A stretch of 64,000 nt of DNA from Streptomyces sp. S465 (GCF_026898115.1 NZ_CP114036.1:6318001-6382000); one strand, 5' to 3'. Positions 24,672-34,701 are shown, counted from the first letter of the stretch. Program-made: numbers and translations. The notes: generated by a model from the letters alone, not told the origin.

Positions 24672-26480
24672 GTGGCGCTCGACGGCCTCAATCTAGGCGC
24701 TGTTCTCAAGGACGTCGCATCCGGAGCCCTTCAGTTACCTGATTTCCAACGTGAATGGAAATGGGATGACGAACGCATCAGGGCCCTTATTGCGACCGTG
24801 ACGCTCGAATATCCGCTTGGTGTCGTGATGGCGCTGCAGACTGGTGGAACGGCCCAGTTCAAGCCCCGCACGCTGAGCGGTGCGGAGAGCGCCGAGGGGA
24901 CGACGCCGGACTTACTGCTCCTGGACGGTCAGCAGCGCATGACCTCCTTGTACCAGTCCCTGTACCGGGATCAACCGGTTGAGACGGTGGACGCGCGGGG
25001 GAAGGACCTCAAGCGCTGGTACTACATCGACATCGCCAAGGCCATCGGAGCACCGGCGGACCGTGACGACGCGGTCGTCTCCGTGCCCGAGGACCGGATT
25101 CTCCGGAGCGACTTCGCCCGCAAGGTCGTCCTCGATCTGAGCACGGTCGAGAAGGAGTGCGCGACCGGTTTCTTCCCGCTCCACATCGTGTTCGACATGC
25201 AGCGCGTGACCCAGTGGCTGCAGGAGTTCGTGAAGGCGGACGGGGCGAACTGGGAGACCTGGAGCACGTTCCAGGAGCAGGTCCTCAACCACGTGACGCA
25301 GTTCCAGGTGCCCATGATCAAGCTCCCGGCCTCCACCACGATGGACGCCGTGTGTGCCGTCTTCGAACGGGTGAACACCGGCGGAGTGTCGCTCAACGTC
25401 TTCGAGCTGCTCACCGCCACCTACGCGGGCAACCAGGAGCATGTCGCGGAGCGCGGCGACTACTACCGGCTTCCGGTCGAGTGGGAGCAGATCAAGAAGG
25501 ACCTGACGTCGTCCTACCCGGTGTTCGGCCGCATGGAGGCCGGCGTCGAGGACGGTTTGAGCAGCAGCGACTTCCTGCAGGCTGTCGCGCTCGTCCGTAC
25601 CTGGGAGGAGAAGCAGGCCGGGCAGCGCAGCGCGGTGTCCTGCAAGCGTCGCGACCTGCTGCGGCTGCCGCTCACTGACTTCCGGCGCCTGGCGCCACGG
25701 GTGGCGGAGGCGTTCAAGTGGGTGGGGGCGTTCCTGGAGCAGCAGTGCATCGTCCGCACGGCGGACCTTCCGTACCGCACCCAGCTCGTGCCGCTGGCCG
25801 CCGTCCGCGCCGTTCTCGGAGAGGAGCTGGACACGCCTGGCTCGGATGAGCGGATCGCCCAGTGGTACTGGTGCGGAGTGCTCGGCGAGATGTACGGCGG
25901 ATCGACCGAGAGCCGTTTCACGCGCGACGTTGAGCAGCTCATCGGCTGGCTCCGCGGTGAGGAAGGGACCATCCCCGACACGATCACCGAAGCCGCCTTC
26001 CTGGACGACCGGCTGGACAGCCTCACGACCCGCAACAGCGCCGCATACAAGGGCATCTACGCGCTGCTGGTCAAGCAGGGTGCGGTGGACTGGTACTTCA
26101 CCGAGGCGCCCCTGACGGCGGGCCGGTTGATCGAGTACAACGTGGACGTCCGGCAGATCTTCCCCAAGGGATGGATCGCCAAGAATGCCTCGGCGCAATC
26201 GGCCAAGGCGAACTCCATCGTCAACAAGACGCCGCTGTCCTTCCGGGCGAGCCGAAGTCTCGTGGGGTCTCCCGCCGTCTACCTCAAGTCGCTCACGCTG
26301 GAGTCCGGGATGCGCCCGGAGTGGTTCGACGATGTCCTCGCCACTCATCTCATCGACCCGTCCACCTTGCACGAGGCGGACTTCGAGCGCTTTTACGAGA
26401 ACCGTGCCTTGCAGCTGCTTGACCTGGTGAGGTCTGCCATGGGCAAGCGCACGGTCTTCCGTGACACGGCGGGCTGGTGA
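24672..26480 (+). CDS. DUF262 domain protein with altered C-terminal HNH-like motif
   Basis: A 602-residue protein. The N-terminal DUF262 (ParB/GmrS-like NTPase) domain includes QLPDFQREWKWDDERI at about residues 20-35 and the DGQQR motif in LLDGQQRMTSLYQSLY near 82-97. The C-terminal part resembles DUF1524-type HNH nucleases: IFPKGWIAK, then NSIVNKTPLSFRASR. However, the position where I expect a His-His pair before IFPK reads VRQIFPK, so catalysis by that domain is doubtful. GTG at 24672 is preferred to the upstream frame start at 24612, which adds unrelated residues. It overlaps the CBS-HEPN gene by four bases. The pair sits on the plus strand inside the minus-strand BREX locus. Confidence 0.82.
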   Translation: MALDGLNLGAVLKDVASGALQLPDFQREWKWDDERIRALIATVTLEYPLGVVMALQTGGTAQFKPRTLSGAESAEGTTPDLLLLDGQQRMTSLYQSLYRDQPVETVDARGKDLKRWYYIDIAKAIGAPADRDDAVVSVPEDRILRSDFARKVVLDLSTVEKECATGFFPLHIVFDMQRVTQWLQEFVKADGANWETWSTFQEQVLNHVTQFQVPMIKLPASTTMDAVCAVFERVNTGGVSLNVFELLTATYAGNQEHVAERGDYYRLPVEWEQIKKDLTSSYPVFGRMEAGVEDGLSSSDFLQAVALVRTWEEKQAGQRSAVSCKRRDLLRLPLTDFRRLAPRVAEAFKWVGAFLEQQCIVRTADLPYRTQLVPLAAVRAVLGEELDTPGSDERIAQWYWCGVLGEMYGGSTESRFTRDVEQLIGWLRGEEGTIPDTITEAAFLDDRLDSLTTRNSAAYKGIYALLVKQGAVDWYFTEAPLTAGRLIEYNVDVRQIFPKGWIAKNASAQSAKANSIVNKTPLSFRASRSLVGSPAVYLKSLTLESGMRPEWFDDVLATHLIDPSTLHEADFERFYENRALQLLDLVRSAMGKRTVFRDTAGW

Positions 26481-27526
26481 GCGGGGTCATGCCGCAGACG
26501 CCGTCCGAGGAACAGCTCCTCGCGCTCAAGGGCAAGAAGATCCCGGTGAAAGATCTCCTCGCGCTCTTCGGGACGCGGGTGCGAAGCGACCAGGCTGTGC
26601 TGTTCATCACGCAGACGCTGAAGGATGCCGGCCTCTCCACCGTCCCCTACTTCGCCAACTGCAACGGCCGCGCCGATGTCCACATCGTGCCTCTTGAATC
26701 CGTTCCGCAGCCGGAGGAGGAGCCGGACGATCAGGAGGAAGAGGAGGAGCTGGATGGACTGACGGCCGGAGCGCTGCCTCCGCACTCCTTCCGGATCGGG
26801 GACCTTCCTGCCGCGTCCGGCGGGGTCGACTGCGTGCCGTCGGACGCGCAGGTCACCACAGCCACCTACCTCATGCGCACCAAGAACTACTCGCAGGTGC
26901 CCGTCATCGACGGCAGGACGACTCTGCATGGCGTCGTCACCTGGAGCTCGGTGGCCAAGATGTATGAGACCAACGCAGCGATCACCCTGGCCAACGCCTT
27001 GGTGGACGCCCCGCCGATCGCCAGCCCCCGTCAGGACTTCTTCTCCCTCCTGCCGATCATCAGCGAGTACGGCTATGTGCTCGTGAGGGACAACAGCGGG
27101 CAGTTCACCGGAATTGTCACAGGTGCGGATATCACCGAGCGTTTCGATGCGACGGCATGGCCCTTCTTCGTGGTCGGAGAGATCGAGTTCCGGCTCCGCA
27201 AGTGCCTGGGGGCGGCCCTCGACCCCGAGAACATTCGCGCGGTGCAGCCGAAGAACAAGAAGACCGGTCAGATAACCGATCTTATGTTCAACGGCTATGT
27301 GAAGCTTCTCGACGGGCACCAGCAGAACCCGGCCTTCTGCCCCCTCGCCGACCAGAATTGGCAGGCCCTTGGCTGGACCGGGGTGGACCGCATTCAGTTC
27401 GTGCACCAGCTCGACCGGGTGCGGGCGGTCCGCAACAGGATCGCGCACTTCGAACCCGAACCGCTGTCGAAGAGGCGGACCGACGAACTGCGCCAGTTCG
27501 TGGGTCTGCTCCGGCAGCTCACCTGA
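26477..27526 (+). CDS. CBS-domain pair fused to a HEPN-like domain
   Basis: A 349-residue protein. The N-terminal 75 residues form a small alpha/beta or winged-helix-like region, followed by an acidic linker (EEEPDDQEEEEEL). Two CBS motifs follow: TATYLMRTKNYSQVPVI at about residues 134-150 with GVVTWSSVAKM, and GYVLVRDNSGQFTGIVTGAD near 197-216. The C-terminal helices contain RAVRNRIAHFEPE (about 316-328), a fit to the HEPN ribonuclease motif R-x4-6-H. CBS pairs usually bind adenine nucleotides, so a nucleotide-gated RNase is a reasonable inference. GTG at 26477 gives coupling to DUF262; an ATG at 26489 is possible. It ends 21 bases from the convergent pglZ stop. Confidence 0.75.
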   Translation: MSGVMPQTPSEEQLLALKGKKIPVKDLLALFGTRVRSDQAVLFITQTLKDAGLSTVPYFANCNGRADVHIVPLESVPQPEEEPDDQEEEEELDGLTAGALPPHSFRIGDLPAASGGVDCVPSDAQVTTATYLMRTKNYSQVPVIDGRTTLHGVVTWSSVAKMYETNAAITLANALVDAPPIASPRQDFFSLLPIISEYGYVLVRDNSGQFTGIVTGADITERFDATAWPFFVVGEIEFRLRKCLGAALDPENIRAVQPKNKKTGQITDLMFNGYVKLLDGHQQNPAFCPLADQNWQALGWTGVDRIQFVHQLDRVRAVRNRIAHFEPEPLSKRRTDELRQFVGLLRQLT

Positions 27527-27528
27527 GG

Positions 27529-27547
27529 CCGGTCGCTGCGGGACCGG
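27529..27547. terminator. Short hairpin between convergent CBS-HEPN and pglZ genes
   Basis: CCGGTC at 27529-27534 and GACCGG at 27542-27547 form a 6-bp stem with a 7-base loop filling almost the entire 21-base gap. It is a plausible weak bidirectional terminator. Confidence 0.45.
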
Positions 27548-30463
27548 TTACGCCAGCTCGAACTGGTCCCGCAACAGACCCGTGTGCAGCCGCACCGTCC
27601 TGCCGTCCGGCAAGGTCTCCAGGACCTGCACTCCGTCGTGGTTCAGCAGTTGCCGCAGTACGGCGGCGAAGCCATCGGCCGCCCGGGAGGCGGGCAGGCC
27701 GATGCGCTGGGCCAGAGCGGTCACCGGGAGCGTGCCCCCCGCCTCCAGCAGGGCCAGCACGGCCTTCTCCACCCGGGGCAGATCCGGCTTGCGGGCGAGC
27801 AGCTGTACCTGGGCGCCGAAGACTTCGGAGGCCAGCAGACCACTGACCAGCGTGTCGTCCGGCGAGACCGGTTTCGCGGAGAGCAGGCTGTCCTCTCTCT
27901 CCGACGGGACCAGTGCCACGTCGAAGAGCGAGTCGTGGCTCCTGGCCAGCTCGGCGTCCGCCTTCGCCCGCTTGGACGGCTTCTTCACCGGGGCGGGTGC
28001 CACGGTGGGCCGTACCGGTGCCGGCTCGCCGTCAGCGGTGTCGAGCGACCACCACGGCGGCTGCTGGCTGCCCAGCTCACGCCAGCCGCTCGGCGGCTCC
28101 GCCCCGAAGGGAAGGAAGGCCAGGACGGGGATGGCGACCTCGGCCAGGGAGACACCGCCGTGGTAGCCGGCCTTTTGCGAGGTGTATCGGGAGTCGGAAT
28201 CCCACAGTGCGACGATCTCCCCGCCGGGCTCCGGAGCGACCACGCGCGGCCCCGAGAGGGCGATCTCCGTCTCGGCGAGTGGGCCCGCTCCGGACCGGTG
28301 CCGGGCGGATTCCACACGGTCGGGGTCGGCATCGACCCGCACCCCGTGCCGGTCGATGACATGGCCGTGGTCGCTGGTGAGGATCACCGCCCGGCCCTGG
28401 GTGGCGGCGAAGCGCAGCAGGTCGCGCAGCCGCCCTATGTCCCCGAGCCGCCAGGCGCCGTCTCCGAGCTTCTGCTCGGTGGCGAGCCGGTCGTCGATGG
28501 TGTTGAGTACCACGGCGACACACGCACGGTCGCTGACGAGGGCCTCGTGCAGTTCGGGCCCGAGCGGGGCACCGCTGGTGTCGCCGCGCAGGTCGTCCTT
28601 GTGGAAGACGGCGGCCTCCTCCTCGCCCCAGAAGCGGTGCTCCGGGAAGAGCCTCTTCTCGTCCGCCTGGGTGCCCCTGGTGAGGCGGGCGGCGAACAGG
28701 GAGGTGCGCGACACGGCCGTCACGGTGGGCAGCGCGGCGGCCATCGCCCGGCGCACCGGGGTGCCCTTCGCCTTGGGCAGTGGGTCGTACTCCACCCAGT
28801 GGTCGCGCAGTTCCTCGCCGAGCTGGGCGGCGATGGCCGCGCTCATCCCGTCGAGGACCAGCAGCAGCACCTTGCGCTTCCCCGCCTTCACCACGGGGGC
28901 GACGACCTTGGGCAGGAAGGTCTCCACCGTCAGCATGTCCTCCGGGGGCCTGCCACCTTCCGTCCAGGCCGCCAGCGACCGGGCGAAGTGCCGGTCGATG
29001 TCCCTGCGGTGGGCGCGTACGGAGGTGCCCAGGGCGTCGTAGGCGGACTTCAGCGTGGCGTCGGGGTCCCCGCCGGACTCGATGTGGTCGAGCGCGAGGT
29101 CCACCCAGCCGGTGTCGGAGACATGCCGGCCGATGCTGTCCCGCACGCTGTCGTGCTCCGCCTCGCTCTCCACCGTCGGCCGGGCCGCGAGCCACTGGGT
29201 GAGCCGCTGCGCCATGCGCGCCCGTTCGATACGGGGCCGGGCATCGGGCTCGGGCGCGAGCCGGTGGTCGTCGAGGGCCGCCACCGCCTGCTCGATCCGG
29301 GCCCGCTCTCCGGCCAGGAGGGCTTCGCCGATGGCGGTGAACCGGGCTTCGAGCCCCGCGGCCAGCAGGGGGCTCATACGGGTCGCCTGTTCGGCGCCGA
29401 ACTGCCGGGCCAGGGAGGCCGCGCGGTCGCGTACGGCACCGGAGAGGCGTCGCGCGGTCGCCGCCGACTCCTCGTGGGCCGACCGTCCCGTCAGCAGCAG
29501 TCCCGAGACGTACTCCTCGCAGGACCGTCCGAAGGCCGCCACCAGCGCGTCCAGGGCCTCGCCCTGGGCGGGTGGCTCTTCGCCGAACCAGCGCTCGGCC
29601 CGACCCCGGGCCCGGTAGTTCTCCGCGTCCGCGGCCGCGTCGGCATGCACCCACAGCGCGGCGCACACCAGGCCGAAGGCGACGGCGTCCGCACCGTGCT
29701 CGGCCTCGGCCAGGGCGAGCAGCGCCCGCCCGGCCTGTCCCGCCTGGTCCGACGAACCGAGGAACTCACGGATACCGGCGCGCTCGGGCGCGCGCAGCGC
29801 CAGGTAGCGGTCCGGGCCGCCGGACGCCAGCGACCACTGCAGCAGCGTGTGGATGTCGAGTTCGTCGCCGTTCGCGGACAGGGTGTGCCGCTGGTCGCGG
29901 TCCGGGTCGTACCGGCCGATGCCGAGCCTGCGGAGGGTGAGTTCGCTGAGCGCCTTGTCCCTGGACAGTACCCCGCCCGGAAGCCGTGGCCAGCCGCCCG
30001 GCGGGGTGGCGTCGAGCAGTGCCTCGGCGGCCCAGGTCTCGTCGACCAGCCAGCGGTCGGCGCTGACCGCGCCGAAGGATTCCCGGACGACGTCCCAGGT
30101 GTCCACCGCGTTGACGCGGTGCCGGTGCACCTTGGCCAGCAGGTCGGGACCGAGTTCGGCCTCCTCCCGGTCGGTGAGCACCACCAGCACGTCCGGGCCG
30201 GTCGCCGCCGGCGCCCGGTGCGCCAGCACCAGCTCGTACGCGGCGAGCGGCGAGGGCGCGGGGGCCACCGACGCGTGCCGATGCTCGCCCCACGGCAGCT
30301 CGGCCGGGCCGTCCCAGCGCGGCGCGGCACGCAGGAGGACGGCCCGCCGCTTGCCCGGGTTCAGGCCGGGCTGCGACGCCAGGTACTGGGCGATGGTGGC
30401 GGAGTTGAGCCGCACCGCACTGGTGGTGGCCTCCGTGCTCGTGCTCGTCGTCGTGGTCGTCAC
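27548..30463 (-). CDS. pglZ: PglZ alkaline-phosphatase-fold protein of type 2 BREX
   Basis: A 971-residue protein with the PglZ domain of the alkaline phosphatase superfamily. The metal-binding motifs are VLLLVLDGMSAAIA at about residues 531-544 and ILTSDHGHVIDRHG near 696-709. The large N-terminal half has no obvious domain, and the C-terminal segment looks winged-helix (LLEAGGTLPVTALAQRIGL, quoted as GGTLPVTALAQRIGL). PglZ is a core BREX component, though its substrate is unsettled. GTG at 30463 is chosen because it follows the pglY stop by 19 bases and starts a run of Thr residues. The longer in-frame start at 30520 would lie inside pglY. Confidence 0.93.
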   Translation of the reverse strand: MTTTTTSTSTEATTSAVRLNSATIAQYLASQPGLNPGKRRAVLLRAAPRWDGPAELPWGEHRHASVAPAPSPLAAYELVLAHRAPAATGPDVLVVLTDREEAELGPDLLAKVHRHRVNAVDTWDVVRESFGAVSADRWLVDETWAAEALLDATPPGGWPRLPGGVLSRDKALSELTLRRLGIGRYDPDRDQRHTLSANGDELDIHTLLQWSLASGGPDRYLALRAPERAGIREFLGSSDQAGQAGRALLALAEAEHGADAVAFGLVCAALWVHADAAADAENYRARGRAERWFGEEPPAQGEALDALVAAFGRSCEEYVSGLLLTGRSAHEESAATARRLSGAVRDRAASLARQFGAEQATRMSPLLAAGLEARFTAIGEALLAGERARIEQAVAALDDHRLAPEPDARPRIERARMAQRLTQWLAARPTVESEAEHDSVRDSIGRHVSDTGWVDLALDHIESGGDPDATLKSAYDALGTSVRAHRRDIDRHFARSLAAWTEGGRPPEDMLTVETFLPKVVAPVVKAGKRKVLLLVLDGMSAAIAAQLGEELRDHWVEYDPLPKAKGTPVRRAMAAALPTVTAVSRTSLFAARLTRGTQADEKRLFPEHRFWGEEEAAVFHKDDLRGDTSGAPLGPELHEALVSDRACVAVVLNTIDDRLATEQKLGDGAWRLGDIGRLRDLLRFAATQGRAVILTSDHGHVIDRHGVRVDADPDRVESARHRSGAGPLAETEIALSGPRVVAPEPGGEIVALWDSDSRYTSQKAGYHGGVSLAEVAIPVLAFLPFGAEPPSGWRELGSQQPPWWSLDTADGEPAPVRPTVAPAPVKKPSKRAKADAELARSHDSLFDVALVPSEREDSLLSAKPVSPDDTLVSGLLASEVFGAQVQLLARKPDLPRVEKAVLALLEAGGTLPVTALAQRIGLPASRAADGFAAVLRQLLNHDGVQVLETLPDGRTVRLHTGLLRDQFELA

Positions 30464-30482
30464 CGCACCCGCCTCGTTCCGC

Positions 30483-33400
30483 TCATTCCACGACCCGCCA
30501 GCTGATCTCGATCGTCGCATCGGGTTCGGTGGCCGTCAGTTCGTCCAGTTCGGCCCGGAGCTGGGCGATCGCCTGGGATGCCTTGGCCCGTCCGCCGCCC
30601 GACCGGCGCGCGGCACGAGGACCGGGCAGCGGGTGGTTCGTGGACACGGGAGGCCGGGCGGTGTCGTCGTTCAGACTCACCGCGTTGGGCGTGGTGAGCG
30701 GGGCGGCTGGGGACACGGGGGCCGGTGTGGCCGTGGGGGTGGCCGCTGGAGGCTGGGGCCGGGCTGCCGCCTGGCTGCGCTCGATGACGGAGACGATGGA
30801 CTTCCGCGCGTCCCGCAGGGCTTCCTCGAGCCGCATCGTGCGCTGATCCGCGCGTGCCGCGCCGCGCAGCGCCTCCAGTACCGCCTCGCCCTGCGGCCCG
30901 TAGTTGGGCGCGAGCTTCAGCATGTCCCAGGCCGCGACGACCAGCGCGTCGGCGACGGCCTTGGCCTGCTTGATCGAGGACCCGTAGCGGCCGGCGGATG
31001 CCTCACCCAGATCGAAGGTGGCGAAGGTGGTGATGACCTGCTTGGCCGCCGCCGAGCCTCCCGCCGTGCTCTCGGAGAGGTCGCGCAGCTCCTTGAGCAG
31101 GTCACGCGAGCGGCGGGCGAGAGTCAGCCGGCCCGTCGCGGACTCGTCGGCCCCGTCCAGGCCGAGCAGCTTCGCGTGCTTCTCCAGCTCCTCGACCAGC
31201 GTGTCCACATGCGGCTTGTAGTCGCGGGCCTTGGCCGTGATCTGCCGGGCGAAGTGGCTGACCAGCCGGCCCCGCCGCAGCTTCGGGGGCTGTTCGCCGA
31301 AGATGTCCCAGAACCGACGCCCCGCCTCCTCCCAGACCGTTTCGTCCGGCAGCGGCTGGGAGCGCAGACCGTCCTGGGGCTTGATGGCCGCCAGTTCGGG
31401 CGCGGGGTCGAGCAGCGAGCCGGAGCGCACCCACACCCGGTCGTCCATCTCCGCGTACGAGGCGATGACCAGGTTGGTGAGGAAGACGTCGAGTCCCATC
31501 GGCTCGGGCCGGTCGATCCACTCGGTCAGCTTGACCACGCTCAGGTCGCCCGGACCGCCGTCGGTGCGGGCCTGCAGGTTGAAGTGGTCCACCCAGCGGC
31601 TGGAGAGCCGGAAGTAGACCTCCTTCTGCTGGCCGAGGCCGAGGGGCGCGGCGATCCGCCGCATCCACACCCGGTCCTTGGAGGGAACCTCGACCTGCCG
31701 CTCGGCGGATTCCGCCGCCGCCCGGATGTGGGCGAAGACCGTACGGGCGTTCCCGGGCGTGACCGCCGTGTGGGTGCCGTCGGGGTCGAGGTCGGGGTGC
31801 GCGGGGAACTGGTGCGCCAGCAGCTTCTTCACGATGTGCCGGGCTGCGTCGGACAGCGTCTGGCCGATGGAGACCTTCAGGTCGGGCACGTCACGCAGTG
31901 ATTCGAAGTGGTCCTCGAAGGACACGTCGACATCGGACGCCTTCTTGTCCGCGCAGCCGTACGCCTGCTTGAAGGCCGCCGTCACCGTCTTGATCAGGGA
32001 CTCCCGCTGCTCTTCGAGGAGCACCCTGGCCCGCGCCCGGTTGTCGGCGTTGAGGTGCTGGGCGTAGTGGGTGTCGAAGCGCCGCTGGTCGGCGAGCGCG
32101 TAGTCGATGACGACCAGCTTCTGGAAGTCCTTGTAGCGGGGGGCCGAGAGATAGGTGGGGATCCAGCCGACGGTGCGGGGCCCGGTGCCGGACTGCTCGC
32201 GCAGCCCGCGCAGCCGGTTGACCGCCTCGACGGAGCCATGCTCGCTCTCCTGGTACGGCAGGTCGATGACCAGCCGCCACAGCCCGTCCTGGCTGGGTGA
32301 GAACTCGTGGTCGGGCATGTTCTCGTGGTCGTTGACGTCGCCGATGACCACCTCCGCCGTGCGGTTCGAGCCACGCCAGACGAGGGTGAGATCGTCCGCG
32401 CTGCCCAGCCGCTCGTGCACCTCCAGGCCCAGCTCTTTGGCCAGCAGCCGCCTGGCCAGGGCCCGGCGGTTGGAGCGGTTGTTGTTCACGTTCGCGTTGG
32501 CGATGACGGAGTCGACGTCCACCCCGGCCAGTTCGAGCCGCACGCCCGGGTTGAGCTTGGTGCCGGTCGCCTTGATCTCCACGAAGTGGGTGGCCCACTC
32601 GTCGACCTTCGCCTTGATCATCCCGACCTCCGCCCCAGGGATGGGGGAGAGGACCGAGCCGTGGTTGAGTGCGCCGAGCCGCCGGATGGTGAGGTCGCGG
32701 AGGGCGGGCACGCCGGGGGCGAGGGCGGACAGCAGCAGCGTGCACATCAGCCGGTTGTCGCCGACGAAGCCCTGGCAGCGTCCGAGGAGCTGCTGGTCGG
32801 TGATGGTCTCTCGACGGTGCCGGTAGCGCTCGACGTCCTCCTCGGTGATCTCGTACGTCGCGAGGAGGTGCGGCCGCAGCTTGGTCCGGTACAGCTTGTC
32901 CGCGACCTTGAACTCCACCTTCAGGCTGTCCACGAACGGCTTGTCGCCGCCGTCGGCGATGACGGGGTAGAGGTCGCCGAGCGGGATCAGGTTCTCCAGC
33001 GTCGCGTCGTCCCGGTGGTCGGCGAGGAGCTGGCCCATGAGTTTGAGGCCGGTGCGGGAGCGCTGGAGAGCGGAGGAGATGTGGACGAGGGTGTCCATGA
33101 AGGCCGGGGAGAAGGGGTACGTCAGCCGGAACGACTCCTCGTCGGCCCCCGTCGTCGTCTCGTCCGAGCCGAGCAGCACGTCCCAGATCTGCGGCCCGAC
33201 CCGCTTGATCTTGGCGAAGGCGGCGTCCAGCTTGGCGGCGGCCTCCGCGTCCTTGGGCGTGAGGAGGCGCGCGTGGGCGATCTGAGGGAGGTTCCGGTCC
33301 TCCAGCGTGATCTTGTCGAAGCGGCCGGAGGCGAGGTTGAGGCTGTCCTGGATCGCGGTCTCGGCCGCGCCGGAGGTCTCCTCACCGACGAGTTCGCGCA

Positions 33401-34445
33401 GGTCGCGCTGGCGGGCGATGAACGAGACGATCGGGATGGCGCGACGTGAGTCGGCGCCTTCCACGAAGTTGGTGATCTTGTCGGTCTCGCGGGAGACGAA
33501 CTTCTGGTCGTGGATCCGGTTGGCGAGCCACAGGATCAGCTCGTCCAGGAAGAGGATCAGCCCGTCGTAGCCGAGGGACTTCGCGTGCTCGGCGATGACG
33601 GCGAGGCCGGCGTCGAGGGAGATGAACCCGTGCTCGTCCTCGGCCGCGTGCCGGGCGAACCCGGGGAACCAGGTGACGCTCGCGTCGTGCACGAGCTTCG
33701 CGCGGAGTTCGGCCGGGGTGCTGGGGTTGACCAGGTTCAGGTTCACCTCGCCGCCGTCCAGCTCCTCGGCGGCCAGCGCGGTGTCGAGGAGTTCCGGCGT
33801 CCAGGTGAACGGATCGCCCCACTCGTCGTCGTCCTCGTCGTCGGCGGTGGCCCCGGGGACGGGGGCGTCGGCGAGCCCGGCGATGAAGGCTTCGTCGCCC
33901 ACGCGGTGGCGGTGGGAGCGGATGTCCTCGAAGAGCGAGTCGGTCCGGTACACCTGCGGGGTCGGGGCGTCCTTGTGCTGAGGCAGGGACTTGACGTGGC
34001 TGACGTAGCCGCCGAGGACCCGCTGCTCCAGGGACTTCGCGCCGAGCATGTGGTACGGGACGAGCAGGAACCGCTTGCCGTCGGTGCCCAGCCACTCGTG
34101 CTTGGTCAGCACCGGATCGAAGTCCCCGCGGCTGCGGACGGCCGGGTCGCCCCGGAGGAGGGCGTGCAGGACGGCCATGAAGTGGGACTTACCGGAACCG
34201 AACGAGCCGTGGAGATAGGCGGCCTTCGAGGTGTGCCCGTCGAGGGACGCCTTGATGAGGCTGAGCGCCTCGTCGAAGTTCTCCAGGAGGCGTTCCGTGA
34301 CGACGTAGTCGCGGAGGGCGCGGGCGGCTCCTTCTTCGGCGACGGCCTCGGCGAGCTTCAGAACGAAGTCGGAGGTGGAGATCGACGTCTTGATGTCGAT
34401 GACGTCGCGGAGCAGTGGGGCCGTGCCGGTGGCGTTCGGGGCCAT
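30483..34445 (-). CDS. pglY: PglY ATPase of type 2 BREX (BrxC/PglY family)
   Basis: A 1320-residue P-loop ATPase. Walker A is HGSFGSGKSHFMAV at about residues 80-93 and Walker B is LILFLDELILWLAN near 296-309. The rest is a long helical scaffold typical of BrxC/PglY proteins, ending in a Pro/Ala linker and a basic coiled region (RRSGGGRAKASQAIAQLRAE, about 1280-1300). It is expected to bind ATP and assemble with PglZ, with which it forms an operon 19 bases apart. The ATG at 34445 has GGAGAAGCGAGACACAG upstream. Confidence 0.94.
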   Translation of the reverse strand: MAPNATGTAPLLRDVIDIKTSISTSDFVLKLAEAVAEEGAARALRDYVVTERLLENFDEALSLIKASLDGHTSKAAYLHGSFGSGKSHFMAVLHALLRGDPAVRSRGDFDPVLTKHEWLGTDGKRFLLVPYHMLGAKSLEQRVLGGYVSHVKSLPQHKDAPTPQVYRTDSLFEDIRSHRHRVGDEAFIAGLADAPVPGATADDEDDDEWGDPFTWTPELLDTALAAEELDGGEVNLNLVNPSTPAELRAKLVHDASVTWFPGFARHAAEDEHGFISLDAGLAVIAEHAKSLGYDGLILFLDELILWLANRIHDQKFVSRETDKITNFVEGADSRRAIPIVSFIARQRDLRELVGEETSGAAETAIQDSLNLASGRFDKITLEDRNLPQIAHARLLTPKDAEAAAKLDAAFAKIKRVGPQIWDVLLGSDETTTGADEESFRLTYPFSPAFMDTLVHISSALQRSRTGLKLMGQLLADHRDDATLENLIPLGDLYPVIADGGDKPFVDSLKVEFKVADKLYRTKLRPHLLATYEITEEDVERYRHRRETITDQQLLGRCQGFVGDNRLMCTLLLSALAPGVPALRDLTIRRLGALNHGSVLSPIPGAEVGMIKAKVDEWATHFVEIKATGTKLNPGVRLELAGVDVDSVIANANVNNNRSNRRALARRLLAKELGLEVHERLGSADDLTLVWRGSNRTAEVVIGDVNDHENMPDHEFSPSQDGLWRLVIDLPYQESEHGSVEAVNRLRGLREQSGTGPRTVGWIPTYLSAPRYKDFQKLVVIDYALADQRRFDTHYAQHLNADNRARARVLLEEQRESLIKTVTAAFKQAYGCADKKASDVDVSFEDHFESLRDVPDLKVSIGQTLSDAARHIVKKLLAHQFPAHPDLDPDGTHTAVTPGNARTVFAHIRAAAESAERQVEVPSKDRVWMRRIAAPLGLGQQKEVYFRLSSRWVDHFNLQARTDGGPGDLSVVKLTEWIDRPEPMGLDVFLTNLVIASYAEMDDRVWVRSGSLLDPAPELAAIKPQDGLRSQPLPDETVWEEAGRRFWDIFGEQPPKLRRGRLVSHFARQITAKARDYKPHVDTLVEELEKHAKLLGLDGADESATGRLTLARRSRDLLKELRDLSESTAGGSAAAKQVITTFATFDLGEASAGRYGSSIKQAKAVADALVVAAWDMLKLAPNYGPQGEAVLEALRGAARADQRTMRLEEALRDARKSIVSVIERSQAAARPQPPAATPTATPAPVSPAAPLTTPNAVSLNDDTARPPVSTNHPLPGPRAARRSGGGRAKASQAIAQLRAELDELTATEPDATIEISWRVVE

Positions 34446-34579
34446 CTGTGTCTCGCTTCTCCTGGTTCCTGCGTCCTGTGTGCGCGTAAGCGCGTGGGCC
34501 TGGACAGCAGGGTCTCCCCCCTGGCCCGGGGCGGCGACGGTTACGGATGGTCTCCGTGCGGCCCCGGTGCGTCGTCGTC

Positions 34580-34608
34580 AGCCGTCGCGAATCGGTCGTG
34601 CGACGGCT
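34580..34608. terminator. Inverted repeat between the DUF397 gene and pglY
   Basis: AGCCGTCGC at 34580-34588 pairs perfectly with GCGACGGCT at 34600-34608 across an 11-base loop. It lies about 100 bases beyond the DUF397 stop and 135 bases before the pglY start on the same strand. It could terminate the regulator transcript or act as a site upstream of pglY. The 256-base gap shows nothing else clear. Confidence 0.5.
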
Positions 34609-34701
34609 GTGGCCCGTACCCGATCGTAACGGTTTGCGTAGAGGGGGGAACCGGTGTGCGGACGGGCTGGGGGTGGGGGGAGTGACCGGTGGGGGAGGGG
34701 G

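Noticed and set aside
27584..30505. 973-codon plus-strand open frame opposite pglZ
   Set aside because: Antisense shadow in high-GC DNA. pglZ has clear metal-binding motifs and operon context, and this frame has none.
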